64,000 bases of DNA, from positions 1 to 64,000 of the forward strand of contig QHXN01000019.1 in the NCBI GenBank assembly GCA_003222975.1, written 5' to 3'. Below are positions 1 to 7,475 of this stretch, piece after piece. How positions within the stretch are numbered: position 1 is the stretch's first letter; each line of letters begins with the position of its first letter. Source of the stretch: Acidobacteriota bacterium (lineage in GTDB: Bacteria; Acidobacteriota; Blastocatellia; Pyrinomonadales; Pyrinomonadaceae). The position numbers and the translations under genes were made by a program. The notes under the pieces are model-generated. The model did no database searches. It saw only the letters and a list, made by a program, of their open reading frames with translations, and had not been told where the DNA came from.

Positions 1-297
1 CTCAGAAAGAACTGGCTGAACGACGCCGTCAAGGGCTACGTCGTGCCGCACCCGCAGCGCGTGCTGTTTGATTTTTCTAACTTGAAGGTCTATGTGCCCG
101 AGCCGGACTACATGCTGGCGATGAAGACGCTGGCGGCGCGGGTTGACGAGTCGGACAGGGGCGATGTGGAACTGCTCATCAAGATTCTGGGCCTCAAAAG
201 CACCGGCGAGGTCTTCGACATCCTTGAGAAGTATTACCCGCGTCAGCAGATCAAACCCGCGACGCAGTTCTTCGTCGAGGAGTTATTCGGACAATGA
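1..297 (+). CDS. DUF6036-like nucleotidyltransferase-fold protein, 5' truncated
   Basis: The reading frame is open from the first base of the window, so only the C-terminal 98 residues are present. The visible part includes an NWLNDAVKGY segment, a V-x-V-P-E-P-DYMLAMK segment and a terminal KPATQFFVEELF motif. These resemble the C-terminal half of DUF6036-type proteins, which have a minimal nucleotidyltransferase fold. The catalytic GS...DxD part would lie upstream of the window and cannot be checked. The stop overlaps the start of the next gene by an ATGA junction at 294-297, so the two are translationally coupled. The family call is from memory of the motif; a substrate cannot be given. A toxin-antitoxin or regulatory role for the pair is inference. 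Confidence 0.6.
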   Translation, partial: LRKNWLNDAVKGYVVPHPQRVLFDFSNLKVYVPEPDYMLAMKTLAARVDESDRGDVELLIKILGLKSTGEVFDILEKYYPRQQIKPATQFFVEELFGQ

Positions 298-647
298 CGA
301 CGCTGCGTGAGGTCAGAGAACAGATCAAGGGCGACCCGAAGAACTGGCGCGTCCACCTGATGGACTTCGTTGACGACTTTCGTTACTACAAAGACCCGCG
401 CATGGTGGCCGAGCCGTTCGAGTTGACGGACGACCGCGTTGACGCGTTGCTGGCCTCGACCGCCGAGGCGTTGTGCGACGAGTTGGGAATCGAAGCGCCG
501 GAGTGGCTTGCGAGCGTTCCCGCGTGCCGCGACCCGTATTTCGTCGGCGGGCTGGAGAATCTCAAGGCGATCTCAATCGTCGAAAGTCCCTTGCGGTTTC
601 GCATCCGCAAGATTTTCGTGCTCGAAAATTTTCTGAGTCGCGTTTGA
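294..647 (+). CDS. Partner protein of the DUF6036-like gene
   Basis: A 117-residue soluble protein whose ATG overlaps the stop of the upstream nucleotidyltransferase-fold gene by 4 nt. It has no signal peptide or membrane segment. The C-terminal half carries a P-EWL segment, a P-Y-F-VGG segment and the terminal ESPLRFRIRKIFVLENFLSRV-like block. I associate this block with small proteins encoded next to DUF6036 genes, some of which carry a helix-turn-helix in front. No helix-turn-helix is obvious in this copy. The tight overlap argues that the two products act together, possibly as an antitoxin-like or accessory pair. This is inference; no activity can be read from the sequence. Confidence 0.5.
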   Translation: MTTLREVREQIKGDPKNWRVHLMDFVDDFRYYKDPRMVAEPFELTDDRVDALLASTAEALCDELGIEAPEWLASVPACRDPYFVGGLENLKAISIVESPLRFRIRKIFVLENFLSRV

Positions 648-669
648 AGACGGGGCGGCGCAAAAAACA

Positions 670-990
670 ATGGCCGATTCGAGGCTCGACATACTGCGGA
701 TGATGCATGAGAGCGACCCCGACAACACGGCGGTCATGTTCGGGCTGGCGAAGGAGTACGAGAAGGCCGGGCGCTTCGACGACGTGATCGAGACGCTCGC
801 CGGCTACCTCGAACGCGCCGACGACGAGGGCAACGCCTACGGCATGCTCGCCTCCGCCTACCTTCGGACGGGCCGGCGCGAGGCGGCGCGCAGGGCTTAC
901 GAAAAAGGGGCCGAGGTCGCGCTCGCGCACGGCCACCCCTCGATGGCCGAGGACTACAGGTTCGCGATTGAAACAGAACTTGACGACTGA
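670..990 (+). CDS. Small TPR-repeat protein
   Basis: A 106-residue soluble protein made almost entirely of two to three tetratricopeptide-like helical hairpins. Visible TPR-like positions include NTAVMFGLAKEYEKAGRFDD (residues about 19-38) and NAYGMLASAYLRTGRREAA (about 56-74), with the usual A-x-x-Y-x-x-x-G-R spacing. There is no signal peptide, so it is probably a cytoplasmic adaptor. It begins 22 nt after the preceding gene and could be in the same transcript. The family is recognisable but the binding partner is not. Confidence 0.75.
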   Translation: MADSRLDILRMMHESDPDNTAVMFGLAKEYEKAGRFDDVIETLAGYLERADDEGNAYGMLASAYLRTGRREAARRAYEKGAEVALAHGHPSMAEDYRFAIETELDD

Positions 991-1008
991 AACGCTGGAA
1001 GGAGCGCC

Positions 1009-1215
1009 ATGCAAGAGATTATTTTTCTCGTTGAAGACGCGCCGGAAGGCGGCTTCACGGCGCGCGCCCTCGGCGAAGACATTATCACTGAGGCCGACGA
1101 CTTGGACAGCCTGCGGGAAATGATTCGCGATGCGGTGCGCTGTCACTTCGACGAAGGTAAGTCACCGCAACTGATCCGGCTTCATTTTGTCAGAGAAGAA
1201 GTGCTCGCCGTATGA
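1009..1215 (+). CDS. hicB: HicB-type antitoxin
   Basis: A 68-residue protein with the short HicB partial RNase H fold: a beta strand (EIIFLVEDAPEGGFTARALG), then the I-x-T-E-A-D-x-L-x-x-L-x-x-M-I-R-D-A helix that is the family signature (about residues 27-44), then CHFDEGKSP. There is no C-terminal helix-turn-helix, so this is the compact HicB form. An AAGGAG ribosome site lies just before the ATG. It overlaps the toxin gene by 4 nt (ATGA at 1212-1215), giving the order antitoxin then toxin. In the family HicB neutralises HicA and represses the promoter. Proteins of this type are often mislabelled as 2-oxoisovalerate dehydrogenase subunits, a risk here because a true E1 gene follows. Confidence 0.85.
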   Translation: MQEIIFLVEDAPEGGFTARALGEDIITEADDLDSLREMIRDAVRCHFDEGKSPQLIRLHFVREEVLAV

Positions 1216-1454
1216 AGTTGCCGCGTGATGTTTCGGGCGACGCCCTGGCTAAGACGCTCAAAGCTCTCGGCTACCGGGTCACCCGCCAGACAGGCAGTCA
1301 TCTACGGCTGACTACAATCGAAGGCGGCGAACATCACGTCACAGTTCCGCGGCATGATCCTTTGCGCGTCGGCACGTTCGCAACCATTCTTGATAGGGTA
1401 GCTAATCACTTCGGTGTTAGCCGGAATGAGATATTAGACAGACTTGGACTCTGA
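1212..1454 (+). CDS. hicA: HicA-type mRNA interferase toxin
   Basis: An 80-residue protein with the double-stranded-RNA-binding-like HicA fold: L-A-K-x-L-K-A-L-GY near the N-terminus, the R-Q-T-GSH block with the catalytic histidine at residue 30, then HHVTVPRHDPL and the C-terminal I-L-D-R-V-A helix. HicA proteins are ribosome-independent mRNA endonucleases. Translation is coupled to hicB by a 4-nt overlap. Length and catalytic histidine are normal, so the toxin looks intact. It lies 24 nt upstream of the E1 dehydrogenase gene, which has its own ribosome site, so some read-through from the toxin-antitoxin promoter is possible. Confidence 0.9.
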   Translation: MKLPRDVSGDALAKTLKALGYRVTRQTGSHLRLTTIEGGEHHVTVPRHDPLRVGTFATILDRVANHFGVSRNEILDRLGL

Positions 1455-1478
1455 GGTTATTTAGGAGAACAGGCAATC

Positions 1479-3599
1479 ATGGCGACCGAGATTAAGGCGC
1501 GCGAGTACCGGGGCCTGGGCCGCGACGAGTTGGTCGGCATCTACCGCGCGATGTACCTGTCGCGGCGGCTCGACGACAAGGAGATTCAGCTCAAGGGGCA
1601 GAACAAAATCTTCTTCCAGATTTCGGGCGCGGGGCACGAGGCCGTGCTCGTCGCCGCGGGCGTGGCTATGCGCGCGGGCTACGACTGGTTCTACCCTTAC
1701 TACCGCGACCGCGCCCTCTGCCTGCAACTCGGCATGACCGCGACCGAACAACTCCTCTCGGCTGTGGCCGCCGAGGCCGACCCCAACTCGCACGGTCGCC
1801 AGATGCCGTCGCACTGGGGCCACCGCGCGCTGAACATCGTCTCGCAGTCGTCGCCCACCGGCACGCAGCTCTTGCAGGCGACGGGCTGCGCCGAGGCGAG
1901 CTACCGTGCCTCGCTCGTTGACGAACTCAAAGACAAGGTCGCGGGTTTCAAGGGCGACGAGGTCGTCTATTGCTCGGCGGGCGACGGCACGACGAGCGAG
2001 GGCGAGTTCTGGGAGGCTCTGAACACGGCGAGCAACTTACGGCTGCCCGTCCTCTTCCTCATCGAAGACAACGGCTACGCCATCAGCGTGCCCGTCGAGG
2101 TGCAGACGGCGGGCGGCGACGTGTCGCGCCTCGTCTCCGGCTTCCCCGACCTGCTCGTCGAGCGCTGCGACGGCACAGACCCCGTGGAGTCTCTGGAGGC
2201 GTTGCGGCGCGCGGTCGAGTATTGCCGGCAAAGAAAAGGCCCGGCGCTCGTCCACGCGAAGGTGATTCGCCCCTACTCGCACTCGCTCTCCGACGACGAG
2301 AGGCTCTACCGACCGGACGAGGAGCGCACGGGTGAGGCCGAGCGCGACCCCATCAAACGCTTCGGCGCGCTCCTCGTGGACGAGGGCCTCGTCACGCAAG
2401 AAGAGTTGCAGCAGATCAAGGACGAGGTTGATCGCGAGGTGAACGAGGCGACGGACGCGGCGCTCGCGAGCCGGCAGCCCGCGCCGGAGACCGTGACCGA
2501 GTTCGTCTATTCGCCCGACGTTGACCCGACTTCCGATGAGTTCGACACGGAGGCGGGCGCGCAACTGACGGGCAATCCCGGCACGATGGTTGACCTCATC
2601 AACCGCTGCCTGCACGAGGAGATGGCGCGCGATCCGGCAATCGTCGTCTTCGGAGAGGACGTGGCGGATTGTTCGCGCGAGCAGAACCTCGACAAAGTCA
2701 AAGGCAAGGGCGGCGTCTTCAAGGTGACGGCGAACCTGCAACGCAAGTTCGGCGCGGCGCGCGTCTTCAACTCGCCGCTCGCCGAGGCCAACATCGTCGG
2801 CCGAGCGATAGGCATGGCGACGCGGGGCCTCAAGCCCGTCGTCGAGATACAGTTCTTCGACTACATCTGGCCCGCGTATCATCAGATCAGGAACGAGCTG
2901 GCCTTGATGCGCTGGCGTTCGGGGAACGAGTGGAAGTGCCCCGTCGTCATCCGCTGCCCCGTCGGCGGCTACCTCAAAGGCGGCGCGGTCTATCACTCGC
3001 AGTCGGGCGACACGCTCTTCGCGCACATTCCGGGACTCCGTGTCGTCTATCCGTCGAACGCGCTCGACGCCAACGGACTGCTGCGCACGGCCATACGCTC
3101 GGACGACCCCGTGCTCTTCCTCGAACACAAGCACCTCTACCGGCAGGCTTACAACAAGTCGGCCTACCCCGGCGATGATTTTATGATCCCCTTCGCCAAG
3201 GCTAGAACAGTCCGCGAGGGCACAGACCTCACAATCATCACCTACGGCGCGCTCGTCCAGCGCTCGCTCGTCGCCGCGCGTAACGCCGAGCAGCAGCAGG
3301 GCATCAACGCCGAGGTCATAGACCTGCGCACGCTCGCGCCCTACGACTGGGAGACGATTGCCGCGAGCGTCAGGAAGACCAACAAGGCCGTCGTCGCCCA
3401 CGAGGACACGCGCACGCACGGCTTCGGCGCGGAAGTGGCCGCGCGCATCTCGGAGGAATTGTTCGAGTACCTCGACGCGCCCGTCCGCCGCGTCGCCGCG
3501 CTCGACACCTTCGTCGCCTACGCCCCGCAGCTCGAAGACGCCATCCTCCCTCAAGTCGAGGACGTGTACCGCGCCATCACGGAACTGTATTCTTACTGA
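1479..3599 (+). CDS. Fused alpha/beta 2-oxoacid dehydrogenase E1 (branched-chain type)
   Basis: A 706-residue thiamine-diphosphate enzyme in which the E1 alpha and beta chains are one polypeptide. It decarboxylates a 2-oxoacid and transfers the acyl group to the lipoyl domain of E2. The alpha part covers about residues 1-330 and carries the ThDP/Mg motif GDG at 168-170 and N198 (DNGYAIS). The beta part starts near residue 365, with FGEDVAD and the [18 protein letters not shown] region. An AGGAGA site precedes the ATG. The DNGYAIS wording favours the 2-oxoisovalerate (branched-chain) group over pyruvate dehydrogenase, but substrate choice is inference. No E2 or E3 gene is nearby, so the partners must be elsewhere. 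Confidence 0.9.
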   Translation: MATEIKAREYRGLGRDELVGIYRAMYLSRRLDDKEIQLKGQNKIFFQISGAGHEAVLVAAGVAMRAGYDWFYPYYRDRALCLQLGMTATEQLLSAVAAEADPNSHGRQMPSHWGHRALNIVSQSSPTGTQLLQATGCAEASYRASLVDELKDKVAGFKGDEVVYCSAGDGTTSEGEFWEALNTASNLRLPVLFLIEDNGYAISVPVEVQTAGGDVSRLVSGFPDLLVERCDGTDPVESLEALRRAVEYCRQRKGPALVHAKVIRPYSHSLSDDERLYRPDEERTGEAERDPIKRFGALLVDEGLVTQEELQQIKDEVDREVNEATDAALASRQPAPETVTEFVYSPDVDPTSDEFDTEAGAQLTGNPGTMVDLINRCLHEEMARDPAIVVFGEDVADCSREQNLDKVKGKGGVFKVTANLQRKFGAARVFNSPLAEANIVGRAIGMATRGLKPVVEIQFFDYIWPAYHQIRNELALMRWRSGNEWKCPVVIRCPVGGYLKGGAVYHSQSGDTLFAHIPGLRVVYPSNALDANGLLRTAIRSDDPVLFLEHKHLYRQAYNKSAYPGDDFMIPFAKARTVREGTDLTIITYGALVQRSLVAARNAEQQQGINAEVIDLRTLAPYDWETIAASVRKTNKAVVAHEDTRTHGFGAEVAARISEELFEYLDAPVRRVAALDTFVAYAPQLEDAILPQVEDVYRAITELYSY

Positions 3600-3637
3600 G
3601 AAGCAAAGCCGACCCTGTTAAGCGCCGGGAGGTAGTA

Positions 3638-3669
3638 GAGGTGAGGCGGTCGCCCGGTTCGACCACCTC
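3638..3669. other. Interrupted hairpin between E1 gene and the next gene
   Basis: GAGGT at 3638-3642 pairs with ACCTC at 3665-3669 and GGTCG at 3648-3652 pairs with CGACC at 3660-3664, leaving a 5-nt bulge on the 5' side and a 7-nt loop. No T-run follows, so it is not a classical terminator. It may be a processing or attenuation structure downstream of the E1 gene. The GGTTCGACC wording resembles a tRNA T-arm, but no cloverleaf can be drawn. Confidence 0.3.
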
Positions 3670-3704
3670 AATATTTACCGACGAAGCCCGGAGGTAACGA
3701 CATC

Positions 3705-4310
3705 ATGCCGAAGCGAAGCGGCGCGGCAACTTCACAAGGTCATGCCGTGCTGAAGACGTTGCATGAAATACTTGAGCGATGTGAGAAGACGGGAGCGCGT
3801 CTGGCTTATCCGGGAGAAGGAGGCGAAAGACGTTTTCGCGGCTGGCTCGTCAGTGATTTGCTGGCAAAGACTCTCGGCTGGCACACCGATAATATCGTTG
3901 TGGGCGAACGCTTCGACATTCTTCTGCAAGACGAGAGCGGCTTCCCAATAATCACCATCGAGACGAAAACGCCGTATCACAAGGCAACCGCAAAAGAACA
4001 CGCCGACTTTGAAGAACGGCTGTCGGGCTACGGCACGCTGCATACCGCCTATTTCACCAACGGCGCGGAGTGGGAGTAGTTGGAGATACTCGCCCCGGCG
4101 GGCGTGCAGGAGATTCAGTCGCGCTCCGTGTTGCGTCTTGAGAGCGCCACGCCCGAAGAGGCCGAAGCCTTCTTCGCGCCGCCCGACGCGCAAACGGCGG
4201 CGGCGATTATCAACCTCGTCACGCAACTGACCAAAACAAAGGCCGGGGCGGAGGCCGAGAGACTCGAAAAAAAACTGTCGCAGATCACCGGCCCGCTTCT
4301 CACGGCTTAA
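3705..4310 (+). pseudogene. Small HsdR-N-like protein gene interrupted by an in-frame amber codon
   Basis: Codons 1-124 (3705-4076) are followed by TAG at 4077-4079. The same frame then continues at once from a TTG at 4080 to a stop at 4308-4310, for 201 codons plus the amber. The first part holds a LLAKTLGW-T-D-N-I-V-VGERFDILL block and the I-x-x-IETKTP segment, with the D...E-x-K pattern of a PD-(D/E)xK nuclease-like domain as found at the N-terminus of type I restriction subunits. The second part is a helical, acidic and alanine-rich continuation with normal codon use. Either a nonsense mutation split the gene, or two short proteins are made, the second from the TTG. Family assignment is moderate; the split is seen directly. 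Confidence 0.55.
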
Positions 4311-4486
4311 CGGCAGCCTGAATCGAGGCTATCCCGCCGGGCAATCTCCGACGCAGCCTCCGCAATGCTCTTTTCCGCCGCCGCCGAGTCCGGGTCTCCC
4401 TCGCGAAATCATGCGAGTTTTCACCCCCGACATCGCCCCTCCGAGCCGAAAATCTCGGTTTTGCCTTAAAAACGCCCGAATCCGAA
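4311..4486. other. Non-coding stretch before the 21-bp array
   Basis: No reading frame with coding character, promoter or terminator is supported here. The stretch is GC-rich and leads into the palindromic array that starts near 4487. Confidence 0.4.
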
Positions 4487-4717
4487 GGCCGCAGTCGTAA
4501 TTCCGGGCTTCAGTAATACGATACTAAGCCTCAGTAATGCGATACTGAGGCTTAGTATCGTATTACTGAAGCCCGGTAACACGATACTCAAGCTTGGTAT
4601 CGCAGTATTGAAGCTTAGTATCGCGATACTGAGGCTTGGTATCGCGATACCGAAGCCCGGTAACACGATACCAAGCTTGAGTATCGCGTTACCAAAGCCC
4701 GGTATCGTGTTTCCGAG
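4487..4717. repeat. Tandem array of about eleven 21-bp palindromic units
   Basis: Ten clear 21-bp units begin at 4508, 4529, 4550, 4571, 4592, 4613, 4634, 4655, 4676 and 4697, with a degenerate unit before the first. Each unit is itself a near-palindrome around GTATCGCGATAC-like cores flanked by CTTGG/CTTAG/CCCGG and their complements. Because 21 is three times seven codons-worth of bases, both strands can be read as a heptapeptide repeat (for example GIAIPSL, SIAILSF, NTAIPSL on the minus strand). Neither frame has a convincing start or ribosome site. There are no unique spacers, which excludes a CRISPR array. A related isolated unit occurs near 4780. Function is unknown. Confidence 0.85.
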
Positions 4718-4964
4718 GTCGAAGATTACAGCCGCGGCTGCCGGGATCGGGTTCACGGGCGCGCCGCGATGCCGTACACAAACTTGTATCGTATTATTCC
4801 GGCCCGCGCCCGGACGCCCGCGCCCGTCCCCGCTAAGTTTTTGTGAGCCTTCACCTTCCCACGGCGGCATGCACGTTGCCAACTATCCCTTTGTTCTGCC
4901 GTCTGGGCAGACGTTCATTAGTCGGAAACATTGGGAAATTTCTAGCTAGAGGGGGGAAGAACGA

Positions 4965-5891
4965 ATGAGCAGACGTTTGCTTTACCTGGCCGGATGCTGC
5001 GCGCTAGTCGCGGCCCTGGCCTCCATCTCTTTCGCGCAGACGACCGTCACGACCACGCAGACGCAGGCCGTGCAGAATCCTGACGGCACTTGGACGGTCA
5101 TCCAGTACCCGGTCAACAAGGAGGTCATCGTTGACTTCGCGCCGGGGACGACTTTCGCGACCTCGCACGGGCGTGCGAGGATCAAGCGCATGGGCGACAA
5201 CACGGCGATTGCGCTCGACCTGTCGGGCCTGCCGGCGGATACGACGGGGCTGAACCTGTACGCCGTTGACCCGTTCGGCAAGGTGACGATGATTGGGCCG
5301 GTCACCATCTCTAACGGCGTCGCCCAGCAGACCTTCACGACGCCGCTCGACCGCTTCATGCTCGTGCTCAGCCCCGACGCCGACATGACGACCTACGCGC
5401 CCGACACCGCCTACGCGTTCCGCAGCGCCGTGCCGGAAGGGTTCGCCGTCGTGCCGCTGACGAGCGCCGCGGGCGAGAAGGTCGCCGCGACCACGACCGC
5501 GGGGGCGACTACGGCCTACACCGCGCCGATGCTGGGCATTCCGAGGTTCCACCGCGGCTCTGACACCTTAATCAAGACGAGGCTGGCGGGTGCCATGACG
5601 GGCGCGCGCGTCAACTTCAACATCACGCCGCGCAAGGACGGCCCGACCGAGATCATCGCGCGCTTCCACCAGTTGAAGAACGCCCCGGCGGGCCAGGTCT
5701 ATGTGCTGTGGGCCGTCTCGCCGGACAACAAGTACGTCAAGCTCGGCCAGGTCGTGAACACGGGCGGTCGCAACGAAGCGGAGATCAAGTCTGAGACGAC
5801 GCTCGCGGACTTCGGCCTCCTCGTCACGCTCCAGTCCGAGGCCGAGATGCCCGCCGGCGATGTCGTCGTCACGGGCTACCTGACTCCATAA
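4965..5891 (+). CDS. Secreted protein of unknown function
   Basis: A 308-residue protein with a clear signal peptide (MSRRLLYLAGCC then a hydrophobic stretch ending SFAQ, residues about 1-25) and a GGGGGAAGAACGA ribosome site before the ATG. The mature part has two beta-rich modules: residues about 45-135 (I-V-DF-APGT-T-F, DLSGLPADTTGLNLYAVDP) and about 200-308 (VNFNITPRKDGPTEI, APAGQVYVLWAVSPDNKYVKLGQV). The second resembles the anti-sigma-K C-terminal fold, in which APAG-x-x-Y-x-LW is typical, but no sigma-binding part or membrane anchor is present. It stands alone between the palindromic array and a strong terminator, so it is probably monocistronic. Function unknown. Confidence 0.8.
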   Translation: MSRRLLYLAGCCALVAALASISFAQTTVTTTQTQAVQNPDGTWTVIQYPVNKEVIVDFAPGTTFATSHGRARIKRMGDNTAIALDLSGLPADTTGLNLYAVDPFGKVTMIGPVTISNGVAQQTFTTPLDRFMLVLSPDADMTTYAPDTAYAFRSAVPEGFAVVPLTSAAGEKVAATTTAGATTAYTAPMLGIPRFHRGSDTLIKTRLAGAMTGARVNFNITPRKDGPTEIIARFHQLKNAPAGQVYVLWAVSPDNKYVKLGQVVNTGGRNEAEIKSETTLADFGLLVTLQSEAEMPAGDVVVTGYLTP

Positions 5892-5949
5892 GGCGAGGGA
5901 CGAAGAAGGGACTTCGGCGTCCGCCCTTCGGGGCGCACGTGAAGAGCTT

Positions 5950-5988
5950 GAGAAGGCCGCTTCCCGAAAAGGGGCGGCCTTCTCTTTT
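5950..5988 (+). terminator. Intrinsic terminator after the secreted-protein gene
   Basis: GAGAAGGCCGC at 5950-5960 pairs perfectly with GCGGCCTTCTC at 5974-5984 across a 13-nt loop, followed by TTTT at 5985-5988. It lies about 60 nt after the stop at 5891. Confidence 0.85.
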
Positions 5989-6066
5989 CATCACGGCCTG
6001 AAGACGGTTGTTTTTCTCGGAAAATTAGGCCGCAAACTTGCCCGACACAACTTCGTCACAAAGTAA

Positions 6067-6094
6067 TTGACTTCGCCGAAAATCCCGTCATAAT
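6067..6094 (+). promoter_or_regulatory. Probable sigma-70-type promoter of the protease/TPR gene
   Basis: TTGACT at 6067-6072 and CATAAT at 6089-6094 are separated by 16 nt. They lie about 140 nt upstream of the ATG at 6234 in otherwise GC-rich sequence. Similarity to the consensus is five of six at each box; no start site can be shown from sequence alone. Confidence 0.5.
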
Positions 6095-6233
6095 TGTTTG
6101 CACGTCGGCGGACGGCCTCCCGACGCCGGACGCGCCGCGAGAATCCGAGTCGGGTTTCGCCCGTCGAAAACCCCTCCCGACAGAGCCGTACAGTCCGAGG
6201 CTCGTTCACCCCTTTGAGAAGAAAGCCCTGAAG

Positions 6234-7379
6234 ATGAAACGCAAGCTTCCCCCGTGGCTGGCGCTGCTGGCCCTGTTTGTCTTCGCCGCGTCCGCCTCCG
6301 CCGAGGAGTCGCTGCCCGAACTCGTCCGCCGCGTCAAGCCCTCGGTCGTCTCGGTCATCACCTACAACGCCGCGGGCGAGGTCACGCTGACCGGCAGCGG
6401 CTTCTTCATCCGGCCCGGACAGGTCTTGACGAATCTGCACGTCGTCGAGGGCGCGCACCACGCCGAGATACGCACCTTCGAGGGCAAGGGCAAGACCTAC
6501 AAGGTCGCCGGTCTCGTCGAGGTTGACGAGGACGGAGACCTCGCGGTCTTGCGCGTTGACATGCCCGCCGGGCGCGCGAGCGTGGCCGAGACGACGGCGG
6601 TCGTCCCCGACGAGGGCGAGAGGATTTTCGTCATCGGCAACCCCCTGCGGCTCGAAGGGTCTGTCGCCGACGGCATCGTCTCGGCGGTGCGCGAGGTTCC
6701 CTCTTTGGGGAACATCGTGCAAATCACCGCGCCCATCTCGCACGGGAATTCCGGCAGCCCCGTCTTCAACATGCGCGGCCAGGTGGTCGGCGTCGTCACC
6801 ATCCGCGTGATGAACGGCGAGAACATCAACCTCGCGCTCGGCGTGTCGCGCGTCGCCGCCCTGCGCGCGGGCGACCACCTCTTCGGCTTTGGCGAACTGG
6901 CCGAGAGGCTCAAGGCTTCGCAGAGGCCCGACTCGATCTCCGACTGGTACTACCGCACGGGGCTGAACTCCCTGTGGCTCGGCAACTACGACAGCGCGCT
7001 CGGCTACTTCGAGACGGCTGTCAACAGGAACCCCGCGCGCGTCGAGGCGTGGATACAGGTCGGCTTCTGCAAGGTCAAGCAGGGCAAGAACCAGGACGCC
7101 ATACGCGCCTTCGAGCAGGCCCTCCGGCTCAAGCCCAACTCCTACGAGGCGCTCTCGAAGCTCGGCGACGCCTACTACTACGCGGGCAATTACTACAAGG
7201 CGCTCGAATCCTACAAGCAGGCCGTCTCGCTCAGGCCCGACCTCGCCGAGGGCTACTACAACCTCGGCTCCGTCTATCTGGAAATGGGCGACCGCGCCGC
7301 GGCCATCGCGCAGTCCAACCTGCTCAAGCCGCTCGACGACGCGCTCTACAAGAAGCTCCGGCAAGAAATAGAACGTTAG
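6234..7379 (+). CDS. Exported trypsin-like serine protease with C-terminal TPRs
   Basis: A 381-residue protein with a signal peptide (MKRKLPPWLALLALFVFAASASA). The protease domain spans about residues 28-215 and shows the full HtrA/trypsin-type triad: H69 in TNLHVV, D102 in DEDGDLAVLRV and S173 in GNSGSP. Instead of PDZ domains it has a TPR domain (about residues 225-375) with repeats such as WIQVGFCKVKQGKNQDAIRAF and YYNLGSVYLEMGDRAAA. It is therefore an HtrA-like periplasmic protease with substrate recognition by TPRs. The TAG stop at 7377-7379 shares its last base with the start of a long inverted repeat. The product probably acts in envelope protein quality control; substrates are unknown. 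Confidence 0.88.
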   Translation: MKRKLPPWLALLALFVFAASASAEESLPELVRRVKPSVVSVITYNAAGEVTLTGSGFFIRPGQVLTNLHVVEGAHHAEIRTFEGKGKTYKVAGLVEVDEDGDLAVLRVDMPAGRASVAETTAVVPDEGERIFVIGNPLRLEGSVADGIVSAVREVPSLGNIVQITAPISHGNSGSPVFNMRGQVVGVVTIRVMNGENINLALGVSRVAALRAGDHLFGFGELAERLKASQRPDSISDWYYRTGLNSLWLGNYDSALGYFETAVNRNPARVEAWIQVGFCKVKQGKNQDAIRAFEQALRLKPNSYEALSKLGDAYYYAGNYYKALESYKQAVSLRPDLAEGYYNLGSVYLEMGDRAAAIAQSNLLKPLDDALYKKLRQEIER

Positions 7380-7470
7380 GGTAAAGAGTGGAAGAGGGTA
7401 AAAGGGGAAAGGGGAGTTGCGCGAAGTCCGCCGCTCCCCTTTCCCCTTTTACCCTCTTCCACTCTTACCC
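7379..7470. repeat. Long inverted repeat, GGGTAAA/GGGGAAA family; bidirectional terminator
   Basis: The arm at 7379-7416 pairs with 7434-7470 over 37 bp with a single extra A, around a 17-nt loop. Arms are runs of short G-rich words about 7 nt long (GGGTAAA, AAAAGGG, GAAAGGG). It separates two convergent genes: the protease stop is at 7377-7379 and the M16 peptidase stop on the other strand is at 7476-7478. Such a stem would end transcription from both sides. Confidence 0.85.
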
Positions 7471-7475
7471 GTCCT

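Noticed and set aside
1009-1215. 2-oxoisovalerate dehydrogenase subunit label for the 68-residue protein
   Set aside because: The fold motifs and the overlap with a GSH-containing HicA identify it as HicB; it has no thiamine diphosphate motif.
3601-3704. tRNA gene suggested by GGTTCGACC
   Set aside because: No acceptor, D or anticodon arms can be drawn around it; the hairpin found is not a cloverleaf.
4077-4079. Pyrrolysine at the amber codon
   Set aside because: The gene is not a methylamine methyltransferase, no PYLIS-like structure or pyl gene is seen, and the family has no pyrrolysine role.
4487-4717. CRISPR array
   Set aside because: Units are contiguous 21-bp near-palindromes with no unique spacers, no 24-37 nt repeat and no cas genes in the window.
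5991-7364. Long minus-strand frame over the protease/TPR gene
   Set aside because: The plus-strand gene has a catalytic triad and TPRs; the opposite frame is low-complexity and runs through non-coding sequence.
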